A DNA stretch of 64,000 nt from Ornithodoros turicata (Eukaryota; Arthropoda; Arachnida; Ixodida; Argasidae), in the NCBI RefSeq assembly GCF_037126465.1, contig NC_088201.1:226058016-226122015 (forward strand), in the 5' to 3' direction. The position numbers were made by a program, and so were the translations under genes. Shown here piece after piece: positions 33,878 through 45,370 of this stretch (positions are counted from its first letter, which is position 1; every line of letters starts with the position of its first letter). The notes under the pieces were generated by a model. The model was not told the DNA's origin. It worked only from the letters and a program-made list of their open reading frames with translations, and did no database searches.

Positions 33878-34700
33878 GAAATATGTAATGTTTCTTGTTT
33901 GATAGCTTGTTTCGATATTATTTTTCTGCATATGTCTGTTGTTTACGCGCTGGCAAATGCGCCGTTTAGAGTGTTTCTCTGCTATTCAGTGTTAAGTGCG
34001 TCCATGTTTCTCGCTTTAGATTCTTTTTCAATTATTTATCCTTTGTGTACCTCTTGTTTACGTGTTGGATTGTCCATTCTTTTGGCTCTCTATTAGCTGT
34101 TCATCGTGTTTCTCATTATCGTGTGCTATTCACGTCATAATAAATTGCATGATTGTGTCGCGTTGGAATATTCAACTTAGCTTTCCATATTCTTTATTAC
34201 GTGTATTGCATTCGTTCCGTTTTCCTTTTTGGATGAATTTTTCTCTCAACTTAGCTTTCCCAAAGATAGATTATTTCCATTTCAATTTATTAAATATGTA
34301 ATGTTTCTTGTTCGATGGCTTGTTTCGATATTATTTTCCTGCATTGGTCTGTTGTTTACACGTTGGCAGATGCGCCGTTTACAGTGCTTGTCTACTATTC
34401 AGTGTTAAGTGTGGGCATGTTTATCGTTTTGATAGATTGTTTTTCAATTATTTATCCTTTGTGTACCTCTTGTTTACGTGTTGGATGGTGCATTGATTTG
34501 GTTCTCTATTAGCTGTTGATCGTGTTTCTCATTATTTCCTTGCGTGTGAGCTATTCACATCATAGGTAATTGATTAATTGTGTCGTGTTGGAATATTCAA
34601 CTTAGCTTCCCATATTCTTTATTATGTGCATTGCATTCCTTCTGCTTTCTTTTTGGATGAATTTTTCTCTCAACTTAGCTTCCCATATTCTTTATTATGT
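33878..34700. repeat. tandem duplication of a unit of about 413 bp, right arm
   Basis: ATATGTAATGTTTCTTGTTY begins at 33881 and 34294. Both units continue through GTTTACRYGYTGGCARATGCG and TTTATCCTTTGTGTACCTCT. The mirror of 26130-26900. Confidence 0.8.
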
Positions 34701-34859
34701 GTATTGTGTTTCTTCGTTTTCATGTTGTTTGGCTGGGTTTTTCGCCTTTATGCAGAGTTACAACATAATTCCTGCCACTATTTGGCTTTACTATCCTTTG
34801 CACGTAAACCGCCTACTGCACCCCTGTTGTAGCAGGAAAAACTTAGCGATTCAAGTCGG

Positions 34860-35400
34860 CACAGGCTGAAAAAATGATGAAGGAAGTGGGCCCGGTGTGA
34901 CGGTATCATCGCCTGGCTGGGATGACAGTGTGCGTGTCCCTAGTTACATGTAAACCACTCACGCGCCCCCTGGAAAAATTGCGAATGAAGTCGGCCCAGG
35001 CGGAAAAATCGCCAAAGAAGTCGGCCCAGGTGAAAAAATACAGGACACGCGCAGCTCTCCGGCTCACCGGTAGGCACTCGGACACCCCCCGCCCCTACTT
35101 GTATGTAAACCACTCACGCACCACCTGAAAAAAATTGCGAATGAAGTCGGCCCAGGGTGAAAAACCGCTAAAAAAGACGGCACAATGTTGTCAGTGTGCA
35201 TGCCCCTACCTGTATGTAAAGTGCCCACGCGCCACCTGAAAAATCGCCAAAGAAGTCGGCCCAGGGTGTACAACCAGAGGTGTACGCTCAGCTCTTCGGC
35301 CCGCTGGTAAGCACACGGACAGCCCCTCACCTGCGCGCCACCCACCGCGCGCTGGAAAAAATAATAAAAAAAGTTGCTAGAGAAGACGGCCCAGCTATTG
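34860..35400. repeat. GAAGTCGGCCCAGG minisatellite, right arm
   Basis: Plus-strand units GAAGTCGGCCCAGG with CGGAAAAATCGCCAAA, TGAAAAAATACAGG and GGTGAAAAACCGC spacers. The mirror of 25400-25960. Confidence 0.8.
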
Positions 35401-36141
35401 TTCTTGAAGTTACATACATCTATCAGAACTTTGTAAGTAAAACTCCACTATGGTGCTCACGTAGAATAATGTGAGACTTAAATATATATAATAATAAATA
35501 ATAAAACTATAATAAAACTTGTAGTTTTGATTGTAATCATATTGATTAAGAATAGCTTCTTTGATTAAATGTGCTATCCCTTCTGCTTAAAGGGACCGAA
35601 AAGTGAATATAAACCTATCGAAACTTTATGTTCAGCGAAAAGCTTGAACCTTCAAAAGTTCAAATATAAAAGAACTCGCTGAAATCGCTTTAGTTTTTCT
35701 GTAATAGAATTTTCCATAATTGCATGTCCAGGGACCTAGTAGGAAACCGGGCAGTCTGTCAACAATTGCATGATTCCGCGCCATCTGTCGAGGACGCATG
35801 TAATACGCGCACTTCCCTGCACTAATCCGGCGAAAACGAGAATGGCAGTGGGCATTTGTGACCAATTTCTACGTCGAGAACGTCGAGCCTTTTGAACACG
35901 AGTGCGCTGGAATTCCGCATTCGAGAACTGTCGCTCACACAGAACTGTGGTTCGTGCGTTAGAGTGCTGGAAAGTGTGTTCTTCGCAGCAGAAGATTCCT
36001 CGTTCAGAGATTAATCGGAGTCACATTCGTCCTCAGCAGTAGCTCACGGTGCCGTGAACATGGATTGCTTTGTGGAATTTCCGTGTATCAGGGAGAAGCA
36101 CTTGTGTAAGCCGCAACAAGCGCTGTTTTTTCGTCGTGCAG

Positions 36142-36496
36142 GTGTTCATGTGTGAAATGCAAACCGACGGATACTACGGATGGATACTACGGTTTTTGCT
36201 GCCGACAGGTAGAGAATGCGTGTGAAAAGCAGACAGACAATTGCATCAGAACTACCGTATATTTCGAAATGCTGTGCCTTGACACCGAAGTGTGTCAAGC
36301 AAGTGTCATTTACATACATCCGAGAAACCGAAGAGCATGGCAAGAATGGCAACATACACGGCAGCGCCGTGTGGTCTTTACGCGATACTTGAACGGCAAA
36401 CTGGACGGAAAACCCTTATTTCTGCAGGAAATTACGTTATACCCCCTTTCGGCCATTCACAAGATGGATATGTGGTGCTCCGAGAAAATACAATAG
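36142..36496 (+). CDS. P2X7-C-like zinc-binding domain exon
   Basis: A polypyrimidine tract and AG (36140-36141) precede an open frame CSCVKCKPTDTTDGYYGFCC...C, then DNCIRTTVYFEMLCLDTEVC. The spacing CxCxxCxP...CC...CI...F..xCL...V follows the cysteine-rich P2X7 intracellular-type domain (P2RX7_C). That domain is common in invertebrate proteins unrelated to the channel. The frame ends at TAG 36494. The usual C-terminal part (LPSC..V..IR) may continue in the overlapping frame 36292-36540. An upstream ATG frame (36060, MDCFVEFPC) could be an earlier exon. It belongs to the transposon, as cargo or an accessory protein. Confidence 0.5.
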
Positions 36497-37183
36497 AAAG
36501 TACTCCACTTGATCTCAATCTGCGTCATGCATACTATTAGGGATTCTTTCCCATCAGTGCGCTGACTTTTCTCATTGCTTTTTCTTTGCTGTCACAGCAT
36601 ATTATAATTACTAGTTTGTTCCTGGAGGGTTAAGTAACCTGTGGGCATAGATGTATTTGTAGGTTATACTCAAGTCTCAATTGTATATGTGAGGAGTAAG
36701 TAAGATAATTTTCATCAGTGTGATTCAGCTGAACTGTGTTCATAACCTTTTAGTATACTTCTTAGTGACTACGTTTCCAAATGTCAATTAATATTTAAAC
36801 CAAGATTGGGATTTAACACTTAATTAACTCTGTTTTGGTAAACGGAGTAACTGATTCATTATCACGTCACCAACTAACATTTGTAAAGAAGGACTTGAGG
36901 GCTGACTTCAAGTATTATTAACCCTTGATCTCAGTTCAAAGTTAATCATACACCATTGGTGTGCATAGTACTCCAAAATGGCTAAATAATTTATAGCATA
37001 AGTTCTCTGTTACTGTAATTGAGATATACTTTTGTAAAGTACTTTTGACAGCCATGCGAATTGAAACTGGCTTCAGTGTACACTACAAATGCATCGTAAC
37101 ATTTAATTGAAATATAATATAAGAGTAGAAGCAACATTTTGCCACAACTCAAACTATACCTCTCTTTTTTATTGTCCAGGGAT

Positions 37184-37247
37184 TTAGGAAACAGGGTAGG
37201 ACTTCCTGCCCTCTGATGTTTTGACGTACTTGATAGAGTTGTAAAAC
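37184..37247 (-). CDS. putative last exon of an unrecognised transposon gene
   Basis: TTGTTGCAG precedes the exon (acceptor at 37248-37249 on the plus strand as CT). The frame left open by exon 37771-37859 (phase 2) continues as FYNSIKYVKTSEGRKSYPVS and ends at TAA (37184-37186). The splice signals and phase agree. No family is recognised. Confidence 0.4.
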
Positions 37248-37770
37248 CTGCAACAAAATAAACAAGAGAAGTATAAACAGTTTCGTCTTTCCCTTTTGAA
37301 TTTAACACGCTAGTTATATTTTACCATTTGTGCACGTTTGTATTCTCTGTTGGTGAAAAGATTACAGGGACAATAATGCTGCAGATCCAACAGTGACTAC
37401 ACAGCAGATCCTACAAATTTAGGACCAATATGATGTGGTAACCTTGCGTGGCTCACTACAGCAGTGACACACACTGAACAATTCCAGTAGTGGGGCTTAA
37501 AAGACAGTGAACTTTCAATGTTTCAATGGTCATTCTTAGTGTAGAGGATACATCTCTAGAAAATTAATTCGTGTTCCTTAGTCATATAACTACACTTCTT
37601 CACACAGGAAGTATTCTTCTAGCATTCAAACAAGCTAACAGTTCTCATCGGTTTCTTCTCCTACTGTTGACGTCGTACTAATGTTCTGCACCTGTCCAAA
37701 GACCCCATAAATGTCACAAAGTCTGCAACACCTAACAAATCTACTGCTTCCATATCTGGACTTTGCATAC

Positions 37771-37859
37771 CTGCTTTCAGCTATTTCTGTCATGTCAACT
37801 TGAGTGCCTGGATCACACAATACGTAGTAGTCTGGCGCCACTTCAACACTGGAAGGCCC
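37771..37859 (-). CDS. putative internal exon of an unrecognised transposon gene
   Basis: An 89 bp minus-strand exon candidate. TTTAATTTCAG precedes it and GTATGC follows it. The frame reads GPSSVEVAPDYYVLCDPGTQ and on to MTEIAESR. It joins in phase with 37184-37247. A donor-like CGTAG/GTATAT further upstream (about 37975) may end a preceding exon. It could be the C-terminus of the transposase, but no catalytic motif is visible. Confidence 0.4.
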
Positions 37860-39528
37860 CTGAAATTAAATTTGTTGATGTTGACAATATTGAGCACGGG
37901 ACAAATAGGATAACATAAGTTAAATGGAATACGTCATCGTTATATTATAATTTATACATGTGTGACGTCTGTATATACCTACGAGTTGTGTTGAACTCGT
38001 CACTTCGGTGAAGCAAAATCACTGGTTACTGAACGGCAGTTTGCTTCGGATACCTTCGCAATTCGCCGTCTACGGCATCTTCTTCGTAGTCATCGGCAGC
38101 AAAATAAGCTCAGTACACACGACACGACTGCTGTGTCTAATAGCCGAGTGTTTCGAACCACATTCGTTCTCGCGCTCACTCCTCTTGTGGCAGAAACCGA
38201 AGATGAACGAACGAACATGATTTTAGCATCCCCCGAACACCAAAACTACACCAGGCAGATGGAGGTATCCTGAATACGTGACACAGCAGCCACGAACATG
38301 TCATCCACTTCCACTTACTATTTCGCGAGACCAACATGACCACCAACGACGTATAAACAATAAACGCGATAACACAGACGGCCTTGCAGATGGCGCGTTG
38401 GATCGTATCCCGTAGCGGCGAAGTGGCTGAATGCTTTATTAACGTAGAAACTATGGAAGTGGGCGTCATTTTTAAAACGTCGTTTAGCTGTAAGATCCTG
38501 TGCGTCAACTTTGTTCTCTATAAAATTAGCTCTCACGTGGTAAGGATTGACCAATGCCTGGGAGCCCTGGACCGGAAACCGCCGAAACCCAAGTTTCTCT
38601 TTTTCGCCGTTTGTTGGCAGCACCGTCCATGTTCCGGCAATGTTCAAAATATTTATACGTAAAAAATATGCCGAATTGAGAAGTAATGCTTTCTGTGTCT
38701 TATCAAACAATGATGTTGTGCACGACAGTGGGCAAAAATATGGGGGTTATTTTTCACTTTTCGGTCCCTTTAATTGAAAACGCGTGATTACCACTAATAA
38801 AAAATATTGTGTATGATGTGTGATACCCCTTCAATGCTATTGCATCATACCTGTAACAAGTATAATCTTTGTTATGTGTATTGTATTGTGTTTCTTCTGC
38901 TTCAGGTTTTTGGCTGGGTTTTTCTCCTTCACATAGAGTCATTACATAATTCCTGACACTAATGACTTTAATAAATATATTTCCACTTGTACTTTTGTGT
39001 ATGGCTATCCTTTGCATGTAAACAGCCTACTGCACACCTGCTGTAGCTGAAAAAAAAAATTGCGATTGAAGTCGGCACAGGTTGACAAATGACGAAAGAA
39101 GTCGGCCCAGGCTGAAAAATGCGAGCGGGTAAGCGCACGGACAACCCTCCGCCCACGTGCCGCGCGGAGAAAAATACGCGACGATGGCCCAGACGCTCTG
39201 GGGTTCGAACCAGACACCTATGGAACCGTACTCTCATCCGGTCTCTCTTCCAACATAATATTACTACTTTTGTATAACATGTCATAACGCGCAATGGCAT
39301 TTAATAGCACCCAATAGCACGCAACGACACCAAGGTTGTTTGGACATAATCCACATGGATTTTACCCGATGACTTTTTTTGGATTTTATCCACACAATTT
39401 TATCTGGATTTTTGAGAGATTTCCTCCAGATGACTATCTGAATTCAGTGCCACACGGAAAACTCCCGGTTTATTTTCTTGTAGCATTGGCCGTACGCCAA
39501 GGTACGCAGAAGATTAGCTTCTAACTTT

Positions 39529-39770
39529 TTAACGTATTTCTCGCTTTCTTCTACTTCTGTCCATTCGGGAAGAGACTTTCTTCCTCTTCCTGGAGCCACC
39601 GTAACTGAAGTCGCGCCGAAACAGAGCAGCTAATCCAGGCGTGTAGGATCCACACCATTCAACCAGGCGTGCATAGAACTCCACTTCGGGGAAAACAATT
39701 GGAACTGATACAACGTTGCTGGGACAGGCAGTTCCGTAAACAGAAACTATGAGAGGTCACCTGACATCAA
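39529..39770 (-). CDS. unrecognised exon-like ORF with basic tail
   Basis: The minus frame reads VSVPIVFPEVEFYARLVEWC, continues through YTPGLAALFRRDFSYGG, and ends in an Arg/Lys-rich tail before TAA at 39529. No start codon is visible in the frame. The composition looks protein-like, unlike neighbouring frames, but I know no matching family. Confidence 0.25.
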
Positions 39771-40287
39771 AAACAGCAAAGTACATTTGGTTTTGCTCGG
39801 TCACCTTTTTTGCCTCGTATATATTCTCCAAAAATATCCAAAAAAAGCCCACTGGAGAGGATCTTTCTAAATATACCCGGATTTTTTTCAACCCTGAATG
39901 ACACGCAATAAGACTGAGTAACATGCAATGACATTCAATAGCATTTGTTAGAGAAAGTCGATCAACTGACGTCGGCTGAGGCGATCACCACGCCAGCCCT
40001 CCACCTCGGTTGGCTGTCACCATCAGCAGTTTGAAATTCCAGCGCCAGTGCGCCACCTAGGTCTTCTAAGGTTCAGAAATCAGCATTCGTCTTGCGATTG
40101 AAAATGTCACCGGCACAGTCAATAGTATATCCGAAAAAATGGTTAGGAAGCAAGCGAGCTGGTGAAGATGATGCATAATGTTAAACCCCTGAGAATTGCT
40201 GTGTCCGTCCCAATCTCCTAAGTGTCTCTGGTTCCTCCTTCTTCAAGTATGCACCAGCTTGTCAGCGTCCTCTCTCTTTTATCAGTT
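39771..40287. other. no gene recognised
   Basis: No motif on either strand. AATAGCA and CAATGACA words near 39900-39950 resemble the palindrome's outer flank. Confidence 0.4.
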
Positions 40288-40370
40288 AAACCCCGAGACT
40301 AGGGAACACTAAAGGACAGACACAACTTCGTGTTGTGTCTGTCCTTTCGTGTTCCCTAGTCTCGGGGTTT
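40288..40370. repeat. 83 bp near-perfect hairpin
   Basis: AAACCCCGAGACTAGGGAAC at 40288 pairs with its complement ending at 40370. The inner CAGACACAAC/GTTGTGTCTG pair encloses a TTCGT loop. Only a few unpaired bases interrupt a stem of about 38 bp. It could be a foldback MITE or a structural RNA. Nothing around it decides which. Confidence 0.8.
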
Positions 40371-40414
40371 TACATTATGCATCAAGTATATCCGAAACTA
40401 CATTTTTTGATCAA

Positions 40415-40500
40415 TAAAGAACTGATGTTCTGAGTCTCGAACAACATAGAAGGGACAAATGCATACAATGTCTTAAATTGCTTATTGCCTAATTGCCTAT
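40415..40500. repeat. copy of the 9.2 kb dispersed repeat
   Basis: GAACTGATGTTCTGAGTCTC and AACAACATAGAAGGGACAAA match 9198-9245. Only the tail end is present. Confidence 0.5.
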
Positions 40501-40879
40501 ATCATGGACATTTTTTTTGTTGTTGTTCTATGCTTGAAGCATCGGAGCAGGTCAAGTTCAACGCTATAGTGAAAACATCCTCTTGCCCCGGGGACAATTT
40601 TTAGCGGAAGCATTTGCAGTATAAGACAAGAGTAATACAACGTAGCTGTCATTATGAGGTACAACTTCCTCTGAATTATGAAGTGCAAAATCGGTGCAAA
40701 TATTTCCACTAAGCTTGGGATGGGGAGGGGTACCCTTTATTGGCAGAAGAAAAAAAAATCGTAAGAAGCACTGCCTGCCAAGACGTGCGGCATGTTGCCA
40801 TGGTGAGAGAGATAAAAACAAGAAAGAAGACAAGAAGAAAGAAAGGGAAACACGAAAAAGTGGGACACACAAACTAGAC

Positions 40880-41139
40880 AAACGAGACATAGCGATGATA
40901 CTTTCAGTGGGAGGTGACACGGGTTCGAATCCCCTCACCGGTCTGTGGTTTTCCCTGGGTTTTCTGAAGACTTTCCAGACGAATGTCGACACACTTCCCC
41001 CTGAAGTCGGCCGAGGAGGCATACTAACCCCCCTGCCCCCACTCCTTGCTTACTGTCCTCCCTCCATCTGTCTACGTCTGTACGTCGCTCATAGTCAGAG
41101 TTATTGCTTTGAGGCGCTAACACGGAATTTAAAAAAAAA
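40880..41139 (+). mobile_element. tRNA-derived SINE (Ruka-like), complete
   Basis: The tRNA-like head ends in a well-formed T-arm, GGGTTCGAATCCCC, at about 40920, an RNA polymerase III B box. The body follows (GGTTTTCCCTGGGTTTTCTG, GACTTTCCAGACGAATGTCG, a C-rich stretch, TCGCTCATAGTC), then GCGCTAACACGGAATT and poly-A. Tick genomes carry abundant tRNA SINEs of this kind (Ruka). The 3' end abuts, tail to tail, the 3' end of the minus-strand LINE at 41140. Confidence 0.8.
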
Positions 41140-43090
41140 CTTAGATACATAATACATATTACCCACCTAGAAAGATATGCTCCTGCTGCTTGAACTGGGA
41201 AAAGTCGGTCAATAATCTTTGATGTATCGGCAAACAATTCCAGATTTTGGAGTCGGAATAAGACACTGAATGAACACCAAAGTTCGATCAGGAAGGAGCC
41301 GGTTGTGGGTAACACGGCAGTTTGACATCGTAGGGGGTAAGGTGTTCGAAAATGACTGATTGAGATCAAAGACCTGAAACCATATTATGATACAGCTCGT
41401 ACACTGGAAGTGCAACCTTATATCTCACAAGGATGTGAACATCTTGAAGAGGCAGACAATGGAAAGCGAACGATTTAGAATCATGGGAGATGTAGACAAG
41501 ATAATCCGCAAGGTTCTCTTCTCGACAATTAAAAGTGGATCGGGATTAGAAGAAAAAATAAGACCGTACACCCGCAAGGCATAAAAATATGTAAATGAAT
41601 TAGGGCAGAGCATACCATAAGAAGAATATGATTAGGAAGAAGTTGTCTAAGCCTAGAAAGTGCGTATAAACCTGGAGGAGTCTTGGATCGAAGAAAACTG
41701 ATATGATCATCCCAACATAAATTTTCCTGCATAATGACTCCTAGGAACATGACTGAAGGAACCCTTTGAAGAGCGCAGCTAGAAAAATATAATGTATATT
41801 GTTCCAAGTCAAGAGGCCTTTGGCGTAGGCGGAAAATTACGTATGAGGTTTTCTGAATATTGGGGAACAATTCATTAAGTGACAGCCATGAGGAGAACTC
41901 ACTTAAAACATTATTAGCTTTAGCAAAGAGAGCAGAGGAGCTAACCGCATCCACCAAAACGGTAGTGTCGTCAGCGTAAGGGAAGCAATTTTCTAACAAA
42001 TTGTCAACAAAGTAGAAGGAAGCATCGATATAGGACGATAATTCCCAACTGCAGTCCTACTTGATTTTTCACAGATAGGGACAACCATAGCAACATTAAG
42101 TGTGTCGGGGAAAACACCATGAGAAAATATGTCATTTGATATCACCGGCAATGGCTTAATCAGCGAATGCCCGAACCGTTTAAGGACCGTTGTGGATACG
42201 CCACCATGCCCAAAGGATTTTGAACGGTTGAAGAGACTTTATATCTGAAGGTACCTCATCAGGTGTAGTCGGGTCGAGGAAAAAACTGTATTTAATTTGA
42301 CGGAGGCAGCGGGACTGTCTGAGTAGGGTTATTTAATAATGGCACATGTTTCACTACATCACTGAAGTAATTATCAAATTGATTTAAAAATTCTTCTGGG
42401 TCCGTTAACAACTTAACATTACCTACAATTGATATACCGCTGTGTGTCTTAGCATTTTCGTTCGATAAGGCACCGTCCGTTTTGCGCGTCCCAACAAATA
42501 TAGTCTCGTTGTTGTTGTTTTTTTTGTTTTTTTCTAGAAATCGCTGATGTCCAAGTTCCACCGCTGGTCGAATTTCGGTGGAATTAGCCTCCTGTAATAA
42601 TGTAGGGACAGAAAAATGACTTGTACAATATTTCGATGCCCATCCGTTCCACTTTTTTTTCTTTTTCCTTCAACGGTGTCCACCATTACCCTACACGTAC
42701 ACGACATAGGCTACCAATCGACAGTAACACAACATAAACGACGTACTAATGATCGGTGTGTTCTGTACGCAGGGTTCTGCTTCGTACAATGCCGGCACGG
42801 AGGAGGCGGCTTCCGGAGAGAGCGCAGTTGTCAAGTCGGTAAGCGCATCGGAATATTCATTTAGATGTCCTGAGCTATCACTTCAGCACGACAACAATAA
42901 CAATAAATGATGGAAAAGTGATTATGGTATGGAATGCTTCCCCGTGGTGGCCACTGGGCCCTACCACACTTCACATAGGTTAATACGAGAGGATGAACGT
43001 ATGGTGAGGCCGAACGGATGACAGGTCGAAGTTTTGTTTATAGCTCTTCGGGGAGGCCAGCAGCTTGAACGAAAGCGAAAAGGGAGACCA
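41140..43090 (-). mobile_element. LINE copy, internally deleted, minus strand
   Basis: Reading from 43090 down: a 5' region shared with 194-800, a segment with LLTDPEEFLNQFDNYFSDVV (42292-42561), the RT fingers region (about 42040-42120, matching the NYRPIS part of the 4.4 kb copy), then an abrupt join to the catalytic FPYADDTTVLVDAV (41529-41999). The C-terminal region and 3' end run to 41140. The RT core between the fingers and YADD is deleted. The 3' end adjoins the antisense SINE. Dead. Confidence 0.8.
41529..41999 (-). pseudogene. LINE reverse transcriptase catalytic and thumb segment
   Basis: The frame begins near ENCFPYADDTTVLVDAV (catalytic Asp pair in YADD), then SSWLSLNELFPNIQKTSYVI and the thumb VPSVMFLGVIMQENLCWDDH, the standard order in CR1/Jockey-like RTs. 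Upstream RT motifs are missing through deletion. Confidence 0.85.
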
Positions 43091-43144
43091 GAGCCCGACA
43101 CTGATACGCGGGGAGCTCCATGGCCAAGGTCCTTGGAGAAGCTA

Positions 43145-43870
43145 AATTATCTATTTACTTATTTATTTCCATAAGTTGAGGACCCCCAAGGGGGTTTTAC
43201 ACAACCGAGGGGCAAGACATAAACAAGGAAAAAGACAAGCATGCAAAAAAAAACAAGAAACAAAAAAAAGAACAGACAAACAGCATAACATATTTCAACA
43301 GGTATACAACCAATATACAACAGAATAGATGCGCAGTACTCACTCAGAAATGACATTGGATGAGGTGAGAAAAAAAAAAAAGAGGTGGCGGAAAGTGAGC
43401 CTGGAGCGATCGTGAGATATAGACGATGTTTTGTAGTGTTGGGTGATGGCAGCCTTAAAGCGCGCAGGGTCTTGCATGAAAACGAGCGACCCCGGCGGGT
43501 GATTCCAGTCCCGAATTGTTTTAGGAATGAAGGAGTACATGAAAGAATTAGTATGACATTGTGGAGTTCTAATCCTGTGAGCGTGGTCGTGACGTGAAGA
43601 GACGTATTCCGCAGGGGGGGAAAGACGATCACGAGTGTTTCTGTTATAGAATAACTTATGGAAAAGTCACAGACGGGAGACCGTTAGTCTGAATGTGAGA
43701 TGGTAAATGCCAAGGTCTTGTTTTAGTCCCGAGACGCTACAATCAGATGAATAACTGGAGGTGATGAAGCGTGCGGCCCTGTTCTGAACTGATTCCCCTG
43801 CTAGAAATGATCCCATTGAATATTTCCCGAAAAACTCATTGAATTCAATTGGACGTCTTTCAGACAAACA
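43145..43870 (-). pseudogene. second LINE: ORF2 C-terminus and 3' end
   Basis: Minus frames encode VQNRAARFITSSYSSDCSVS and GLKQDLGIYHLTFRLTVSRL (43667-43867), then after a shift YSFIPKTIRDWNHPPGSLVF (43340-43540), the conserved C-terminal block of CR1/L2-type ORF2. The 3' end has ACCCCCTTGGGGGTCC and a TAAATAAGTAAATA tail at about 43145-43165. Confidence 0.75.
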
Positions 43871-44116
43871 CCATTAAAAAAACCCCTGAAATTCCAAATC
43901 CCAATAGATGATTTGGAACAAATATTATATTGGACACAACTGGTGTTTTAATTGGTCTCAATGAAAATTCTCTGTAGAAATCAATGGGGCCCAATTCGAG
44001 ACACATTGAATAGAACCCATGCAAACTCATTCGAGGTCAGTCTTGCGTCCCATTGAGCCAACGTGTTGCACTAAGGAATTTCCCACTGAAGTCAGTCTCT
44101 CCATTTTTTCTTTTAA

Positions 44117-44137
44117 AATCAATCAATCAATCAATCA
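44117..44137. repeat. (AATC)n microsatellite
   Basis: Five consecutive AATC units plus a partial one. Confidence 0.95.
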
Positions 44138-44139
44138 GC

Positions 44140-45370
44140 CTGATATTCTCCCTGCCAATGCACTTTTTTAATGAGTAGTAACATTCAAAACCGTTGCTCC
44201 TAATGAAAGTTACGTTGAAGAATCAAAGAAGTTGTGGCTGCAAAAAGAAATACACTCTGTGTGGTTTCTTCGTGAAAATTTATTGTTCACATAACAATAC
44301 AGTAGGTGTGAAAATATGACAAATAGCAAGACACAAAAACGAAAAGTTGTTTCAAATGACTTGCACATGTGTGAGTATTCATGGAACTGAGAAACCACAC
44401 GAAACAATAAATAGCAGGAACAAATACTCAATTCAGCACTTACGTGTCTTTGAAGGCGTACCGTTCATCACCGACACACACTACCGTAATCCATGGAGGC
44501 TCGTTCTCGCAACGTCCAAACAACGAACAGCGCACAACGCCAGGAGGAAAAATTTCTTAAAGCACTGAGTTCTTCGACGACCATGTTCTTCACTGTCTTG
44601 TACACCTGCCGCCTCACGATTTACGGTCTAGCCTGCCGTTCTTGAGCAAAAATTAACACATCTCCAACTTGGGCGAGACGGCGTTCCCACGACGTGGTGA
44701 TAGCCACATCGCGACAAAGACTCCCTTGCCTGCCGCCTCGTACAGGCTCAACCTGCACGAAATACCATTTAAGATACACTTCATATAATATTTCAAATAC
44801 CATTTCAAATGACGTTGCTATAATGTCAGAAAGCAACAACGCATATTACATACCGTTTCACACAGCGCGGTTGGTAACAGTCACTAAAACACTCCATTTC
44901 ATCTTCCTATCTTTCCGTCAGCGCTCATAATGCCTACAGGCGTAAAGGCATACAAAGAACAGGAACGCCTTACACGTCAACTACGTACCTTAAAACGGCA
45001 AAAACTCACAAAGATAAAGGGCGAATTGATGCAGATGCGCGACCGCCATCCTCGCACTTCGACGATTCATAAGAGACTAGTGATGTGTCGTTCGTGGACG
45101 AACCCTTCAAACTGAACTAGTCATTCGGGTGAAGTGAACGAACTAGTTCAACAACAACCAAAACATTAGTTCCTCAATTCAGTTCATTGGGCCTCGACAC
45201 CCACAACGCATACGCTTTGATACGCTTCCAAGTGTGACATCCGCGCCATCTAACGAACGTTTTGTAAAGCTAACAAAGCACATGCGCGCAAGAAGAAGGG
45301 CGGGAGACCACGGCGCATACGCTGTGGCCTTGAGTGGCTGTGACGCTGCGCTGAAGTGGACTGTGTGAAG
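44140..45370. other. no gene recognised
   Basis: Short frames only. 44930-45115 encodes a small, strongly basic Arg/Lys/Gln-rich peptide that could be a decayed coiled-coil exon, but nothing supports it. Beyond about 45076 a GTTCATT/AACTAGTTCA simple repeat resembles that at 16952. Confidence 0.35.

Larger units (their letters stand above)
35591..38769. mobile_element. 3179 bp TTAA-flanked DNA transposon (Kolobok- or piggyBac-like target choice)
   Basis: The ends are perfect 17 bp inverted repeats, AGGGACCGAAAAGTGAA at 35591 and its complement ending at 38769, flanked on both sides by TTAA (35587-35590, 38770-38773). The left palindrome arm at about 25220 preserves the empty site (CGCTTAATTGAAAACGC in complement) with one TTAA. 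This proves insertion into the right arm after the palindrome formed. The AGGG...CCCT termini fit Kolobok (purine start, pyrimidine end) better than piggyBac (CCYT...ARGG), but no transposase is recognisable. It carries a P2X7-type domain exon on the plus strand and a two-exon open model on the minus strand. Confidence 0.85.
30476..39272 (-). repeat. giant palindrome, right arm (interrupted by a 3.18 kb transposon)
   Basis: The inverse of 24727-30250. From 30476 to 35590 it mirrors 30250 back to about 25230. After the TTAA element (35591-38769) it resumes at TTGAAAACGCGTGATTACCA (38774), mirroring about 25215, and ends near 39270. The pairing of ORFs, the 420 bp tandem units and the minisatellite is the same as in the left arm. 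Confidence 0.92.

Noticed and set aside
36152..36496. A true P2X receptor gene
   Set aside because: No channel transmembrane segments or extracellular domain. Only the intracellular cysteine-rich domain pattern is present, inside transposon ends.
43159..43632. Membrane protein (hydrophobic 157-codon minus ORF)
   Set aside because: The hydrophobic stretch is an antisense reading of A/T-rich LINE 3' end. The real LINE frame overlaps it.
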